A stretch of DNA of 39,283 nt from Halobacillus alkaliphilus. Lineage in GTDB: Bacteria; Bacillota; Bacilli; Bacillales; Halobacillaceae. Shown piece by piece: positions 7,658-15,374 of this stretch. A program made the translations under genes and the position numbers. Under the pieces are notes generated by a model that did no database searches, was not told the DNA's origin, and worked only from the letters and a program-made list of their open reading frames with translations. The DNA is taken from positions 1 through 39,283 of the forward strand of contig NZ_FOOG01000036.1 of assembly GCF_900113125.1 (NCBI RefSeq), in the 5' to 3' direction. Position 1 is the stretch's first letter; each line of letters starts with the position of its first letter.

Positions 7658-7971
7658 AAACTTATTCCTCCTTGAATATGTAGCTCGTGGTACTATAACT
7701 ATATTTCATTTCACAAAAAATGGAAATAGAGCCTTTTTAAAATTAATAGGAGATTAGATTAGGATGCCAACTTAGGGCCTATACCAAAAATGGAAGTTTC
7801 TGAAGCAAGCTGTCGAATGTATGATTAAAAGTGTCTGCTTTATCAATTACGGGTAATGGTAGAACAGGTGAATGATACTTAAGAATCAATTTCCTGAAAT
7901 ATTGCTCGGCAGTGGTATTTTACTATGTATTAAATGCCGTTTTGGCGTTTAGAGGAGGGAATAAGTTAATT
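7658..7971. other. Divergent intergenic region (aminopeptidase / 69-aa gene)
   Basis: Holds the promoters of both flanking genes. A possible plus-strand promoter is TTGCTC - 16 nt - TATGTA around 7901-7929. No RNA motif or coding frame stands out. Confidence 0.4.
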
Positions 7972-8181
7972 ATGGAGCAAATGAATTTGTTCAACGATGA
8001 GCCACTGAATATACCGAAAACGGTTCTGTCTCCAATTGAGAATAATAAAAAATTAAATTCTCAGGATTTTGCAGCGAACCAGAAATTATTTTCAGAATAT
8101 GTAAAGTTGATCCAAAGACAACATAAATGTTCATGGTTTGAGGCAAGGCATCTGTTTTTTAAGTTCAGGGATAAATCATAG
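7972..8181 (+). CDS. Hypothetical 69-aa protein
   Basis: Start ATG 7972 behind GAGGAGGG (13 nt); the frame is open further 5' but without an SD. The product begins MEQMNLFNDEPL and ends in a basic, aromatic helix (QRQHKCSWFEARHLFFKF). Soluble, no known domain recognised. A second tiny frame follows 9 nt later, and the qox operon lies downstream on the same strand. Confidence 0.6.
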   Translation: MEQMNLFNDEPLNIPKTVLSPIENNKKLNSQDFAANQKLFSEYVKLIQRQHKCSWFEARHLFFKFRDKS

Positions 8182-8190
8182 AAGGTCGTA

Positions 8191-8289
8191 ATGATTGGAA
8201 TGGAGGGGCTCAAGTTAAAACAAATAAACGGATGTCAAATCATAGAATGCAAACCAGAAAAATTATTGGAAAGTGTGAGAGATAAATGA
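8191..8289 (+). CDS. Candidate 32-aa small protein
   Basis: ATG 8191 follows the preceding stop by 9 nt, with only a weak AAGGTCG as SD; translational coupling is possible. The sequence (MIGMEGLKLKQINGCQIIEC...) is balanced and protein-like, with two cysteines. No family recognised; may be chance. Confidence 0.28.
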   Translation: MIGMEGLKLKQINGCQIIECKPEKLLESVRDK

Positions 8290-8302
8290 CAATTTTATTA
8301 AC

Positions 8303-8334
8303 TTGAGCTATTATTCTACATTTTTTGCTATAAT
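8303..8334 (+). promoter_or_regulatory. Candidate qox operon promoter
   Basis: Extended -10 TGCTATAAT (TATAAT at 8329-8334). A TTGAGC at 8303 is spaced 20 nt, too far for a classic -35, so activity would rest on the extended -10. It lies about 70 nt before qoxA. Confidence 0.55.
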
Positions 8335-8404
8335 ACAGGCAGTTGGCGCTAAAAAAAGGATGTACCTAATTAGATAGAATAATAGAAAAGGAGTGTACTT
8401 CTCA

Positions 8405-9394
8405 GTGAAAAACATAAACCGGTTGTTTAAAAAGGGATTGGCTTTACTGCCGCTAAGTATGGTTTTGCTGCTAAGCGGCTGTAATAGCGAGCTTGCTGTT
8501 TTAGATCCCAAAGGCCCTGTAGCCCAAACTCAAAAAGACCTTATTTTATACTCCGTCTATTTTATGTTGTTTATTGTGGTTGTCGTATTTGCAGCCTTTA
8601 CGTATATGGTCGTTAAGTATAGAGAGAATAGACCGGGTCGTAAGGAAACAGATTATGATCCTCATATGCACGGAAACAACAAAATTGAAGTAATTTGGAC
8701 GGTTATTCCTTTTATTATTGTTATCGCCCTAAGTATTCCAACTGTGGATACATTATTTCAATTGGAAAAACCACCGGAGGTAGAGGCAAACGAAGAAGAA
8801 CAGGAACCTCTGGTTATCCACGCAACTACAGCGGATTGGAAATGGTTCTTCAGTTATCCGGAAGAAAACATAGAGACTGTGAACTATTTGCATATTCCGA
8901 CAGATCGGCCGATTGAGTTTAAATTATCTTCTGCTGATGCTATGACTGCACTGTGGATTCCACGACTAGGCGGTCAAAAGTACAATATGGCAGGAATGAT
9001 GAACACTCATTATCTGGAAGCGGATGAAGAGGGTGTCTATAAAGGCAGAAACTCAAACTTCAATGGAGAAGGTTTTACGAAGCAAACGTTTGAAGTTTAT
9101 GCAGAAAGCCCTGAAGAGTATGATCAATGGGTGAGTGAGACCCAAGATCAGGCGCCAGAACTAACTCAGGAAAGATATGATGAATTACTTGCGCCCGGTT
9201 TGACGGAAGAACATGAGTTTTCATCTACTCACTTAGCCTGGGTTAATCACGGAAACCCTGAGGGGATGGATTATGCCATTAATCGTCATTTTGAGAAATA
9301 TGGTGAATTAATGCATTTAGAAAGTCATCAGGATGCTGAAGACTTTATGGACGAAGAAAATAATGACGATCACGAAAGCGACAGAGATCATTAG
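8405..9394 (+). CDS. qoxA: Cytochrome aa3-600 menaquinol oxidase subunit II
   Basis: 329 aa lipoprotein with lipobox LLLSGC (Cys26), two membrane segments (about 47-70 and 95-115) and an external cupredoxin-like domain (about 135-290). The quinol-oxidase signature SxLAVLDPKGPVA follows the lipobox. The Cys/His/Met CuA ligands of cytochrome c oxidases are missing (RNSNFNGEGF where CuA Cys would be), so the enzyme takes electrons from menaquinol. GTG 8405 is chosen over GTG 8393 because AAAAGGAG lies 11 nt upstream of it and overlaps the other. The C-terminal tail is strongly acidic (EENNDDHESDRD). First gene of qoxABCD. Confidence 0.95.
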   Translation: MKNINRLFKKGLALLPLSMVLLLSGCNSELAVLDPKGPVAQTQKDLILYSVYFMLFIVVVVFAAFTYMVVKYRENRPGRKETDYDPHMHGNNKIEVIWTVIPFIIVIALSIPTVDTLFQLEKPPEVEANEEEQEPLVIHATTADWKWFFSYPEENIETVNYLHIPTDRPIEFKLSSADAMTALWIPRLGGQKYNMAGMMNTHYLEADEEGVYKGRNSNFNGEGFTKQTFEVYAESPEEYDQWVSETQDQAPELTQERYDELLAPGLTEEHEFSSTHLAWVNHGNPEGMDYAINRHFEKYGELMHLESHQDAEDFMDEENNDDHESDRDH

Positions 9395-9411
9395 GAAGCA
9401 GGTGAGTAATT

Positions 9412-11349
9412 TTGCAACTAGACGAATTTTTTGTGACCGGTGAACCTCTCATTTACGCGGGAATGGTTTCCATTGCCCTCGTGACGATCTCCATGTTATT
9501 TTTCCTAACGTATTACAAGAAATGGGGATGGCTCTGGCGTGAGTGGCTTACAACGGTTGACCATAAAAAAATTGGAATTATGTATATTTTAAGTGCTCTT
9601 GCGATGTTATTCCGCGGGGGCGTAGACGCTATGATGATGAGGACGCAGCTGGCGTTTCCGAATATGAACTTTTTAAACGCCCAGCATTATGACGAAATCT
9701 TTACCACGCACGGTACAGTTATGATTATCTTCATGGCCATGCCGTTTTTGATTGGGCTTATGAACTTTGTTGTTCCTTTGCAGATTGGGGCAAGGGACGT
9801 AGCCTTTCCTTATTTAAATGCTTTAAGCTTCTGGTCATTTTTATTCGGGGCTATGCTGTTTAATATATCGTTTGTTATCGGCGGCTCTCCGGATGCCGGG
9901 TGGACTAGTTATACCCCGCTGGCAGGAGCTGCCATGAGTCCGGGCCCAGGCCAAAACTTTTACCTCCTGGGCTTACAATTATCAGGAATTGGTACATTGG
10001 CAACTGGTATTAACTTTATGGTAACTATCTTAAAAATGAGAGCTCCAAAAATGAGAATGTTTCAGATGCCAATCTTTACCTGGTCTACTTTGATTACATC
10101 TTTCATTATTGTATTTGCTTTCCCGATTTTGACGGTTGCTTTAGCTCTAATGACACTTGACCGTATATTCGGAGCTCAATTCTTTACCTTAACAGGTGAA
10201 GGTATGCCGATGATGTGGGCGAACTTGTTCTGGATGTGGGGACACCCTGAAGTTTATATTGTGATACTTCCTGCATTCGGTATATTTTCTGAGGTCATTT
10301 CAGCATTTGCTCGTAAGCAGCTATTTGGTTACAAAGCTATGGTATGGGCGATCATACTAATCGCTGGATTGAGTTTCCTTGTATGGGTTCACCACTTCTT
10401 TACTATGGGTGCTGGTGCTTTTGTAAACTCGGTCTTCTCCATATCGACCATGCTTATTGCAGTGCCGACCGGTGTGAAAATATTCAACTGGCTGGGTACC
10501 TTGTATAAGTCTAAAATTAATAACACAGTAGCTATGATGTGGGCCCTTGCTTTTATACCGAGTTTCGTCATCGGTGGTGTTACCGGAGTTATGCTTGGTA
10601 TGGCATCCGCAGACTATCAGTTCCATAACACTTACTTCCTGGTAGCGCACTTTCACTATGTATTAATTGCCGGTACGGTATTTGCCTGCTTCTCAGGTCT
10701 AGTATTCTGGTATCCGAAAATGTTCGGGCACAAGCTTAACGAAAGACTCGGAAAATGGAGCTTCTGGTTCTTTGTTATTGGATTCCATGTCTGTTTCTTC
10801 CCGCAATACTTTGTAGGTTTAGATGGAATGCCGCGTCGTGTCTTTACTATCATTCCTGAGTGGATGCCGCTGAACATTATTTCTACTGTCGGTGCATTTG
10901 GAATGGGTGTTGGCTTTGCCATTTTTGTATTCGCTATTCTTTACAGCTACCGTTACAGCGAACGTGAGAAAACAGGAGATAGTTGGGATAATGGAAGAAC
11001 GCTTGAATGGGCTACTCCTACTCCTGTACCTTTTTATAACTTTGCAACACTTCCGCATATTGATAGTCAGGATGCTTACGTGAAGTTAAAACAAGAAGGT
11101 AAAACGACGTTTGAAGAAGATGAAGTAGAGCCTATTCACATGCCGAGCAACACGGGACAGCCGTTTATTATGATGGCTTTCATGTTTGTATCAGGATTTG
11201 GACTTGTATTCGAGTGGATGTGGATGGCTATAGGCGGCTTGCTTGCCGTATTGGTTATGATGATTATACGTTCCTTCGACTATGACGAAGGCTTCCACGT
11301 AGAAGTAGATGAAATTAAGCGTACGGAACGCTCGGCAAGGAGGTTATAA
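9412..11349 (+). CDS. qoxB: Cytochrome aa3-600 menaquinol oxidase subunit I
   Basis: 645 aa, about the length of B. subtilis QoxB. Catalytic heme-copper subunit. Seen: low-spin heme ligand H100 (TTHGTVM), CuB/Tyr motif WGHPEVY (H278, Y282), H327-H328 (VHHFF), and the heme ligands H413 and H415 in HFHYVL. E280 in the same motif is the proton-channel glutamate seen in A-type oxidases. Roughly 14-15 membrane segments. TTG start at 9412 behind AGGTGAG, matching homologues that begin with a short leader before DEFFVTG. Lies 17 nt behind qoxA and runs into the SD of qoxC. Confidence 0.97.
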   Translation: MQLDEFFVTGEPLIYAGMVSIALVTISMLFFLTYYKKWGWLWREWLTTVDHKKIGIMYILSALAMLFRGGVDAMMMRTQLAFPNMNFLNAQHYDEIFTTHGTVMIIFMAMPFLIGLMNFVVPLQIGARDVAFPYLNALSFWSFLFGAMLFNISFVIGGSPDAGWTSYTPLAGAAMSPGPGQNFYLLGLQLSGIGTLATGINFMVTILKMRAPKMRMFQMPIFTWSTLITSFIIVFAFPILTVALALMTLDRIFGAQFFTLTGEGMPMMWANLFWMWGHPEVYIVILPAFGIFSEVISAFARKQLFGYKAMVWAIILIAGLSFLVWVHHFFTMGAGAFVNSVFSISTMLIAVPTGVKIFNWLGTLYKSKINNTVAMMWALAFIPSFVIGGVTGVMLGMASADYQFHNTYFLVAHFHYVLIAGTVFACFSGLVFWYPKMFGHKLNERLGKWSFWFFVIGFHVCFFPQYFVGLDGMPRRVFTIIPEWMPLNIISTVGAFGMGVGFAIFVFAILYSYRYSEREKTGDSWDNGRTLEWATPTPVPFYNFATLPHIDSQDAYVKLKQEGKTTFEEDEVEPIHMPSNTGQPFIMMAFMFVSGFGLVFEWMWMAIGGLLAVLVMMIIRSFDYDEGFHVEVDEIKRTERSARRL

Positions 11350-11350
11350 A

Positions 11351-11956
11351 ATGAGTTCTCATGAGTTGAAAACAGGACCATTAGAATATAGAACCGAAGA
11401 AGGCCGGCTGAGCATTCTTGGCTTCTGGATATTCTTAGGTGCAGAAATTGTATTGTTTGCTACACTCTTTGCCACTTATGCTGTATTATTCGGAAGGACA
11501 GCTGATGCTCCTTCTCCTGGAGAGCTTTTTGAAGCGAAGACTGTGCTGATCATGACTTTTATGCTTTTAACAAGTAGTTTTACTTGCGGTATCGCCATTC
11601 ATGAAATGCGAAGAGGATCTGTAAAAGGATTACGTAACTGGATGATTGTAACCCTGATCCTCGGGCTGGGATTCTTGGGTTTTGAAATTTACGAATTTGT
11701 ACATTATTCTCATGAAGGAGCAACACTGCAGTCAAGTGCATACTGGTCTTCTTTCTTTACACTAGCAGGAACACACGGATTGCACGTTACTCTTGGTATT
11801 GGATGGGTGATTCTCCTGCTTATTCAATTAACACAGAGAGGATTAACCCCAAAAACCAGTCGCAAATTTTTTGTAATTGGTCTTTACTGGCACTTTCTAG
11901 ACGTAGTGTGGATTTTCATTTTCACAAGCGTTTACTTGATAGGGATGGTGGTTTAA
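11351..11956 (+). CDS. qoxC: Cytochrome aa3-600 menaquinol oxidase subunit III
   Basis: 201 aa with five membrane segments, the five-helix form of subunit III. Begins MSSHELKTGPLEYRTEEGRL and contains the FWIFLGAEIVLFATLFATY stretch and the conserved HFLDVVWIF near the C-terminus. ATG 11351 is chosen because AAGGAGGT lies 8 nt upstream; the longer in-frame version would start within qoxB. One base separates the qoxB stop and this start, so translation is likely coupled. No cofactor; stabilises the catalytic subunit. Confidence 0.95.
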   Translation: MSSHELKTGPLEYRTEEGRLSILGFWIFLGAEIVLFATLFATYAVLFGRTADAPSPGELFEAKTVLIMTFMLLTSSFTCGIAIHEMRRGSVKGLRNWMIVTLILGLGFLGFEIYEFVHYSHEGATLQSSAYWSSFFTLAGTHGLHVTLGIGWVILLLIQLTQRGLTPKTSRKFFVIGLYWHFLDVVWIFIFTSVYLIGMVV

Positions 11957-11957
11957 T

Positions 11958-12347
11958 ATGACAACTCATAACAAACGTATTCCTACTCAACATATTGTTG
12001 GTTTTATCGTATCGATTACGTTAACCTTAGTAGCCGCTTGGGCAGCTTTGCAATCTGATTTGTCCGTTAGATGGATTATCATCGGAATAATGGCCTTAGC
12101 CATTATTCAGGCAGGCATACAGTTGTTTATGTTTATGCACGTAGTAGAACCGGAAAGTCAGGGCGGTCACGTGCCATGGAATATGATGTTTCATGGCGGC
12201 GTTCTTGCAACCATACTTGTAGCTGGTTCACTGTTTACCATGTCCTTTGGCTTCACTCATGATCATGACGGTGATGGTCATAATCAGCAGCAGCAACAGG
12301 AAGAGCATAATGAAAATGAAGGTTCTACAGAGAATTCTAGCCATTAA
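11958..12347 (+). CDS. qoxD: Cytochrome aa3-600 menaquinol oxidase subunit IV
   Basis: 129 aa with three membrane segments (about 12-32, 40-60, 75-97) and a His/Gln/Glu-rich cytosolic tail (HDHDGDGHNQQQQQ). Contains the subunit IV signature GIQLFMFMHV at the end of the second helix. Start ATG 11958 follows the qoxC stop by one base. The small subunit IV assists assembly of the CuB site in related oxidases. Last canonical gene of the operon. Confidence 0.93.
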   Translation: MTTHNKRIPTQHIVGFIVSITLTLVAAWAALQSDLSVRWIIIGIMALAIIQAGIQLFMFMHVVEPESQGGHVPWNMMFHGGVLATILVAGSLFTMSFGFTHDHDGDGHNQQQQQEEHNENEGSTENSSH

Positions 12348-12384
12348 CATAAAAATGTAATTTAATAATCTGGTGGTGATGTAT

Positions 12385-12624
12385 ATGAAATTAAGTGAAA
12401 AAGTCCATGATAGTGAAAGAAATCAAGCCACGGAGATATTATCCCAAAAACATGTTATTGGTTTTATGCTTTGTATTTTACTAACAGCTATTTCGTTATG
12501 GGGAGCACTCTATACAGCTTACTCGCCTAAACTTCTGCTTTACGCTGTTTCAGGCTTGGCATTCACACAGGCGATTTTCCAATTGTTCCATGTTCAGCTT
12601 CAAAATCTAAAGACGTACAGATAA
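12385..12624 (+). CDS. Truncated QoxD paralogue (two-helix subunit IV-like protein)
   Basis: 79 aa, 37 nt behind qoxD and ahead of the operon terminator. Aligns with the first two helices of QoxD: HVIGFMLCILLTAISLWGAL against HIVGFIVSITLTLVAAWAAL, and AFTQAIFQLFHVQ against AIIQAGIQLFMFMHV. The third helix and His-rich tail are missing. ATG 12385 is chosen over GTG/ATG codons at 12373-12381 because GGTGGTGAT serves as SD. Likely arose by tandem duplication; may be an accessory subunit of the oxidase. The homology is seen directly, the role is inferred. Confidence 0.75.
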   Translation: MKLSEKVHDSERNQATEILSQKHVIGFMLCILLTAISLWGALYTAYSPKLLLYAVSGLAFTQAIFQLFHVQLQNLKTYR

Positions 12625-12627
12625 ATT

Positions 12628-12667
12628 AAACCCTCTACTTTATATAAAGTAGAGGGTTTGTTTTTTT
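12628..12667. terminator. Bidirectional terminator between the qox operon and the 90-aa gene
   Basis: Perfect inverted repeat AAACCCTCTACTTTAT/ATAAAGTAGAGGGTTT with a T7 run on the plus strand and AATTT on the minus strand. Lies between convergent genes. Confidence 0.9.
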
Positions 12668-12938
12668 ATTGAAATTCTTTTTGGTACTTACCATGGCTGC
12701 TGACTATATATACGATGAACATGATCCAGCCTACTTGAGACAATAAAAGTCCTGCATAAAAAATTATCCATAACGGAGAGAATGTGGCAGGCGCAACACT
12801 AAACGCAGCCTGGAGATAATAGACCCACATACCTACCAGCATCAAGGACTGTATAACCGCGAGAGATAACCTTCCTACTTTCAGGAAAAGAAATGGGGTA
12901 AGTGTCGAGAGCAATAAGAAAATCATAACAATATCCAT
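12666..12938 (-). CDS. Small membrane protein, unknown
   Basis: 90 aa with three hydrophobic segments (about 2-20, 25-45, 55-80) and a short charged C-terminus (SSHGKYQKEFQ). ATG 12938 behind AAAAGGAG, spacing 10. No family recognised. It converges on the qox operon and shares its terminator. A near-perfect cre sequence lies about 31-45 nt upstream of the start, so carbon catabolite control is possible. Confidence 0.7.
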   Translation of the reverse strand: MDIVMIFLLLSTLTPFLFLKVGRLSLAVIQSLMLVGMWVYYLQAAFSVAPATFSPLWIIFYAGLLLSQVGWIMFIVYIVSSHGKYQKEFQ

Positions 12939-12968
12939 TTAGAAACAACTCCTTTTAAGGAAATAATA

Positions 12969-12983
12969 ATGTAAGCGCATTCT
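12969..12983. promoter_or_regulatory. Candidate CcpA (cre) site
   Basis: ATGTAAGCGCATTCT fits the relaxed cre consensus WTGNAANCGNWNNCW at all 15 positions. Upstream of the minus-strand 90-aa membrane gene. Pattern match only. Confidence 0.45.
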
Positions 12984-13141
12984 TAATCTTTCTTTAATTG
13001 TAACAAAAAATTCTCGAAAATGACACACAATATTCACAAAATATCTGGAATGGGGCAGATTCACTATAAATCCTTGAGTATTACTTTTTTAAAACCATTT
13101 CTTTAACAAGATCATATTCTATGATAAAGGAGTGGTTCCAC

Positions 13142-13330
13142 GTGTTTTTTTTATTCTACATTTTGCCAGGATTCATCCTTTGTATGGTACAGAAGGAACC
13201 AACACATGAAACGAGAGAGGATCGATCGTTTTATATCTTTTATTTACTGTTTATTTTAATTTTCTGGCCTGCTTTTATTGTAATTAAAGTCTGGGAAATT
13301 TATGTTGGTAATTTTTTTATGCGCAAGTAA
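13142..13330 (+). CDS. Small membrane protein, unknown
   Basis: 62 aa, two hydrophobic segments (about 1-16 and 29-52) separated by a charged loop (QKEPTHETREDRSF). GTG 13142 is the probable start, 9 nt behind AAAGGAG; the ATG at 13121 lies in front of that SD. No family recognised. Confidence 0.6.
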   Translation: MFFLFYILPGFILCMVQKEPTHETREDRSFYIFYLLFILIFWPAFIVIKVWEIYVGNFFMRK

Positions 13331-13427
13331 ATGGAGTGGGAAATGTTAGGAAGAATACAGAAGCGTTTCTAATCACATAATAGTATTGCCTATTCGGCTA
13401 CTTTGATTTAAGGAGCGTGGAAGTCAG

Positions 13428-13604
13428 ATGAAACGACAGAATGTACAATGGTTACCAGTAATTGCTTCCATAGGGGTAGGTGCAGCCACTTACAGTTTAA
13501 TGACTGGCCAATCAGGACAATTGCAAAACGTTCTTCCTGGTTTAGCAAAGGTTGCATCACCTCCACAGAAAAATCAATCAACAGACCAATTACCGTTCAG
13601 CTGA
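13428..13604 (+). CDS. 58-aa DUF3918-like small protein
   Basis: ATG 13428 with AGGAG 12 nt upstream. One hydrophobic, Gly/Ala-rich segment (LPVIASIGVGAATYSLM) follows a basic N-terminus, and the tail is polar (PPQKNQSTDQLPFS). The arrangement resembles the short DUF3918/YrzQ proteins of Bacillaceae, whose function is unknown; the assignment is tentative. A strong terminator follows immediately, supporting a real transcription unit. Confidence 0.6.
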   Translation: MKRQNVQWLPVIASIGVGAATYSLMTGQSGQLQNVLPGLAKVASPPQKNQSTDQLPFS

Positions 13605-13608
13605 TAAT

Positions 13609-13648
13609 AAAACAGACTGGCTTCTAGTACAAGAAGCCAGTCTGTTTT
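13609..13648 (+). terminator. Rho-independent terminator after the 58-aa gene
   Basis: AAAACAGACTGGCTTCT / AGAAGCCAGTCTGTTTT around a short loop; T4 then follows within the stem end. Also palindromic on the minus strand. Confidence 0.85.
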
Positions 13649-13656
13649 AAACCATC

Positions 13657-13689
13657 TAAAAAACGTTACGGCAGCTACCAGTAACGTTT
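13657..13689 (-). terminator. Rho-independent terminator of the Sda-like gene
   Basis: On the minus strand AACGTTAC / GTAACGTT with an 11-nt loop is followed by TTTTTT. About 20 nt beyond the sda-like stop, which supports that this short frame is a gene. Confidence 0.85.
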
Positions 13690-13709
13690 GGTGTAGTGAA
13701 TGATATGTG

Positions 13710-13844
13710 TTAGTTAGTTTGTGGAATTTCAATAGCTCTTTTGTCAATTTCCTTGGTCAAAAGATATACAAAATCATCATCTAACTGAAGCTTGACGGAC
13801 TCCAGATAAGTTTCAAGTAGCGTTTGATCATCTAGAAGTGACAA
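13710..13844 (-). CDS. sda: Sda-like sporulation histidine kinase inhibitor
   Basis: 44 aa. TTG start at 13844 with AAGGAG 10 nt upstream and a clean terminator downstream. The helical hairpin pattern of Sda is visible: LLDDQTLLETYLESVKLQL (helix 1) then DDDFVYLLTKEIDKRAI (helix 2), compared with LSDELLIESY and DFIELIENEIKRRSL in B. subtilis Sda (recalled). Sda binds the KinA/KinB dimerisation domain and blocks the phosphorelay when DNA replication is disturbed. The family match is convincing by eye; the symbol is by similarity, and Bacillaceae may carry more than one copy. Nearby DnaA boxes, which control B. subtilis sda, were not evident. Confidence 0.8.
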   Translation of the reverse strand: MSLLDDQTLLETYLESVKLQLDDDFVYLLTKEIDKRAIEIPQTN

Positions 13845-14224
13845 AACTATGCAGCTCCTTAGAAATTATTAATAGAGTGAATTACGATTCACAACTATTT
13901 ATTTTATCAAAAAAGGAAACTTGCACATGAGACTAAAGACTCATTTTGGATAGGGTATCAATAAATAGACATAATTCGATTTTCTGAAACATAAAAGAAA
14001 GAATGATTCCTATCGAATGAGGAGGAAAAAGTGCGATTCACCACGACACTTTCTGTAGGGGAAGGAAAGCAATTCCATTGTGTTTCAGTAATAACTGCTT
14101 TAATATAGCCTAATAAGTATAAGGTTGGGGAATTAAATAGAAGGGACTCGCAGAAGGTTTTATTTTTACTATTTTGGTCATAATAGAATATGCTAGAACT
14201 CCAATGCTATAGGAAGGGTGTCTT
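13845..14224. other. Divergent intergenic region (sda-like / ysoA)
   Basis: 380 bp holding the promoters of both genes. A GTG at 14031 directly behind AGGAGGAAAAA opens a 25-codon frame (MRFTTTLSVGEGKQFHC...), possibly a leader peptide but more likely chance. An ATTCGAT/ATCGAAT inverted repeat flanks about 13976-14017. No riboswitch recognised. Confidence 0.4.
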
Positions 14225-15205
14225 ATGGAAAATAATAAAGGGAATATTGTGATGTTCCCAAAATGGAAAACCAACTTGGAAAAGGAAGGGCTTCAGGCGC
14301 TTAAAGAAAAACGATACAAAGACGCTGTTCGATCTCTCCAGCCTCTTCTAGACTATGATGCTGCCAATCATGATGTTTATACGGGCTTATTAATGAGCTG
14401 GATTGAGCTCGGCGAGTTCGATGAAGCTGAGGAATTATGTAAGAAACAGATGAAAATAGAGATCGATCATTATTATCACTATTTACATATATACATAACG
14501 ATTTTATTTCAAACAAACAGGTATCAGGATATTGTAGATCTACTTGACGAAGTATTCGAAGCAGAAGATGTTCCTCATCAAAGTAGAACTCAATTATGGC
14601 AGATGTACGAAGTAAGCCGAAAGCTGCTAGAGGATTACCAGCGAGAACAGGGCGAAAAGCTGATTAATGATTTTCTGACTGCAATGGACAAAAATGATAT
14701 TCAAAAGCAATGGTCAATGGTAAACCAGTTAAAGAAACAGCCTGCTTTACCGCATGTAGAGACCTTCAGACCAATTCTTAAGGATAACTTAGTACATCCA
14801 ATTATCAAATCAGCAGTAATTGAATGGTTCAGAGATACCGATATAGAAGAGCTAATGCAGGTTCAAAAATTCGGTCAGATAATTGAAGTAGTACCTGGCA
14901 AACTAAATCAATTACAGTCTGATTACATTATAAAACAAATACAGATGAGACTTGGTGGAATCGAACAAAATAATCCAAGCATGTATGTCATTCTGGACCG
15001 TCTTTTATATAGGTACTGTTATGTTCGCTTTCCGTTGTTTCCTAATGAGAATGAAGTCCCTATTATTGTTGAAGCGCTCAAACAAATAGGTCATCAGTAT
15101 TTGCAGCTGCCTTACCGTGAAAAGACAAATGTAGAGGATGTCCAGAAATATATAGAAGAAATTGAATTGTGTGAACAGCATTATTCTCTGATCATTGGAG
15201 AATAA
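14225..15205 (+). CDS. ysoA: TPR-repeat protein YsoA
   Basis: 326 aa, all helical. Tetratricopeptide-like repeats are clear near the N-terminus (EGLQALKEKRYKDAVRSLQPLL, then GLLMSWIELGEFDEAEELC); the rest is a degenerate helical repeat. Position immediately upstream of tig matches B. subtilis ysoA. Function unknown; TPR proteins usually mediate protein contacts. ATG 14225 follows AGGAAGGGTG. No membrane segment or signal peptide, so cytosolic. Confidence 0.88.
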   Translation: MENNKGNIVMFPKWKTNLEKEGLQALKEKRYKDAVRSLQPLLDYDAANHDVYTGLLMSWIELGEFDEAEELCKKQMKIEIDHYYHYLHIYITILFQTNRYQDIVDLLDEVFEAEDVPHQSRTQLWQMYEVSRKLLEDYQREQGEKLINDFLTAMDKNDIQKQWSMVNQLKKQPALPHVETFRPILKDNLVHPIIKSAVIEWFRDTDIEELMQVQKFGQIIEVVPGKLNQLQSDYIIKQIQMRLGGIEQNNPSMYVILDRLLYRYCYVRFPLFPNENEVPIIVEALKQIGHQYLQLPYREKTNVEDVQKYIEEIELCEQHYSLIIGE

Positions 15206-15374
15206 CAATCAAAGGTGAGATTATTCCACTTATATGTACATATCTTGAAAGCCCGTTTGTTTATGTTATAATATAATGGTTGCAAATGAGATTCGTATGT
15301 ATAAAGAGTCATAGAATCAATGAACAATCGTCCAATGACGAAATTGAATGAATAGATGTTGGAGGGAATTTTTT

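Noticed and set aside
14031-14108. 25-codon frame with GTG start and strong SD
   Set aside because: Excellent SD but very short, no recognisable motif and no terminator; noted only in the intergenic entry.
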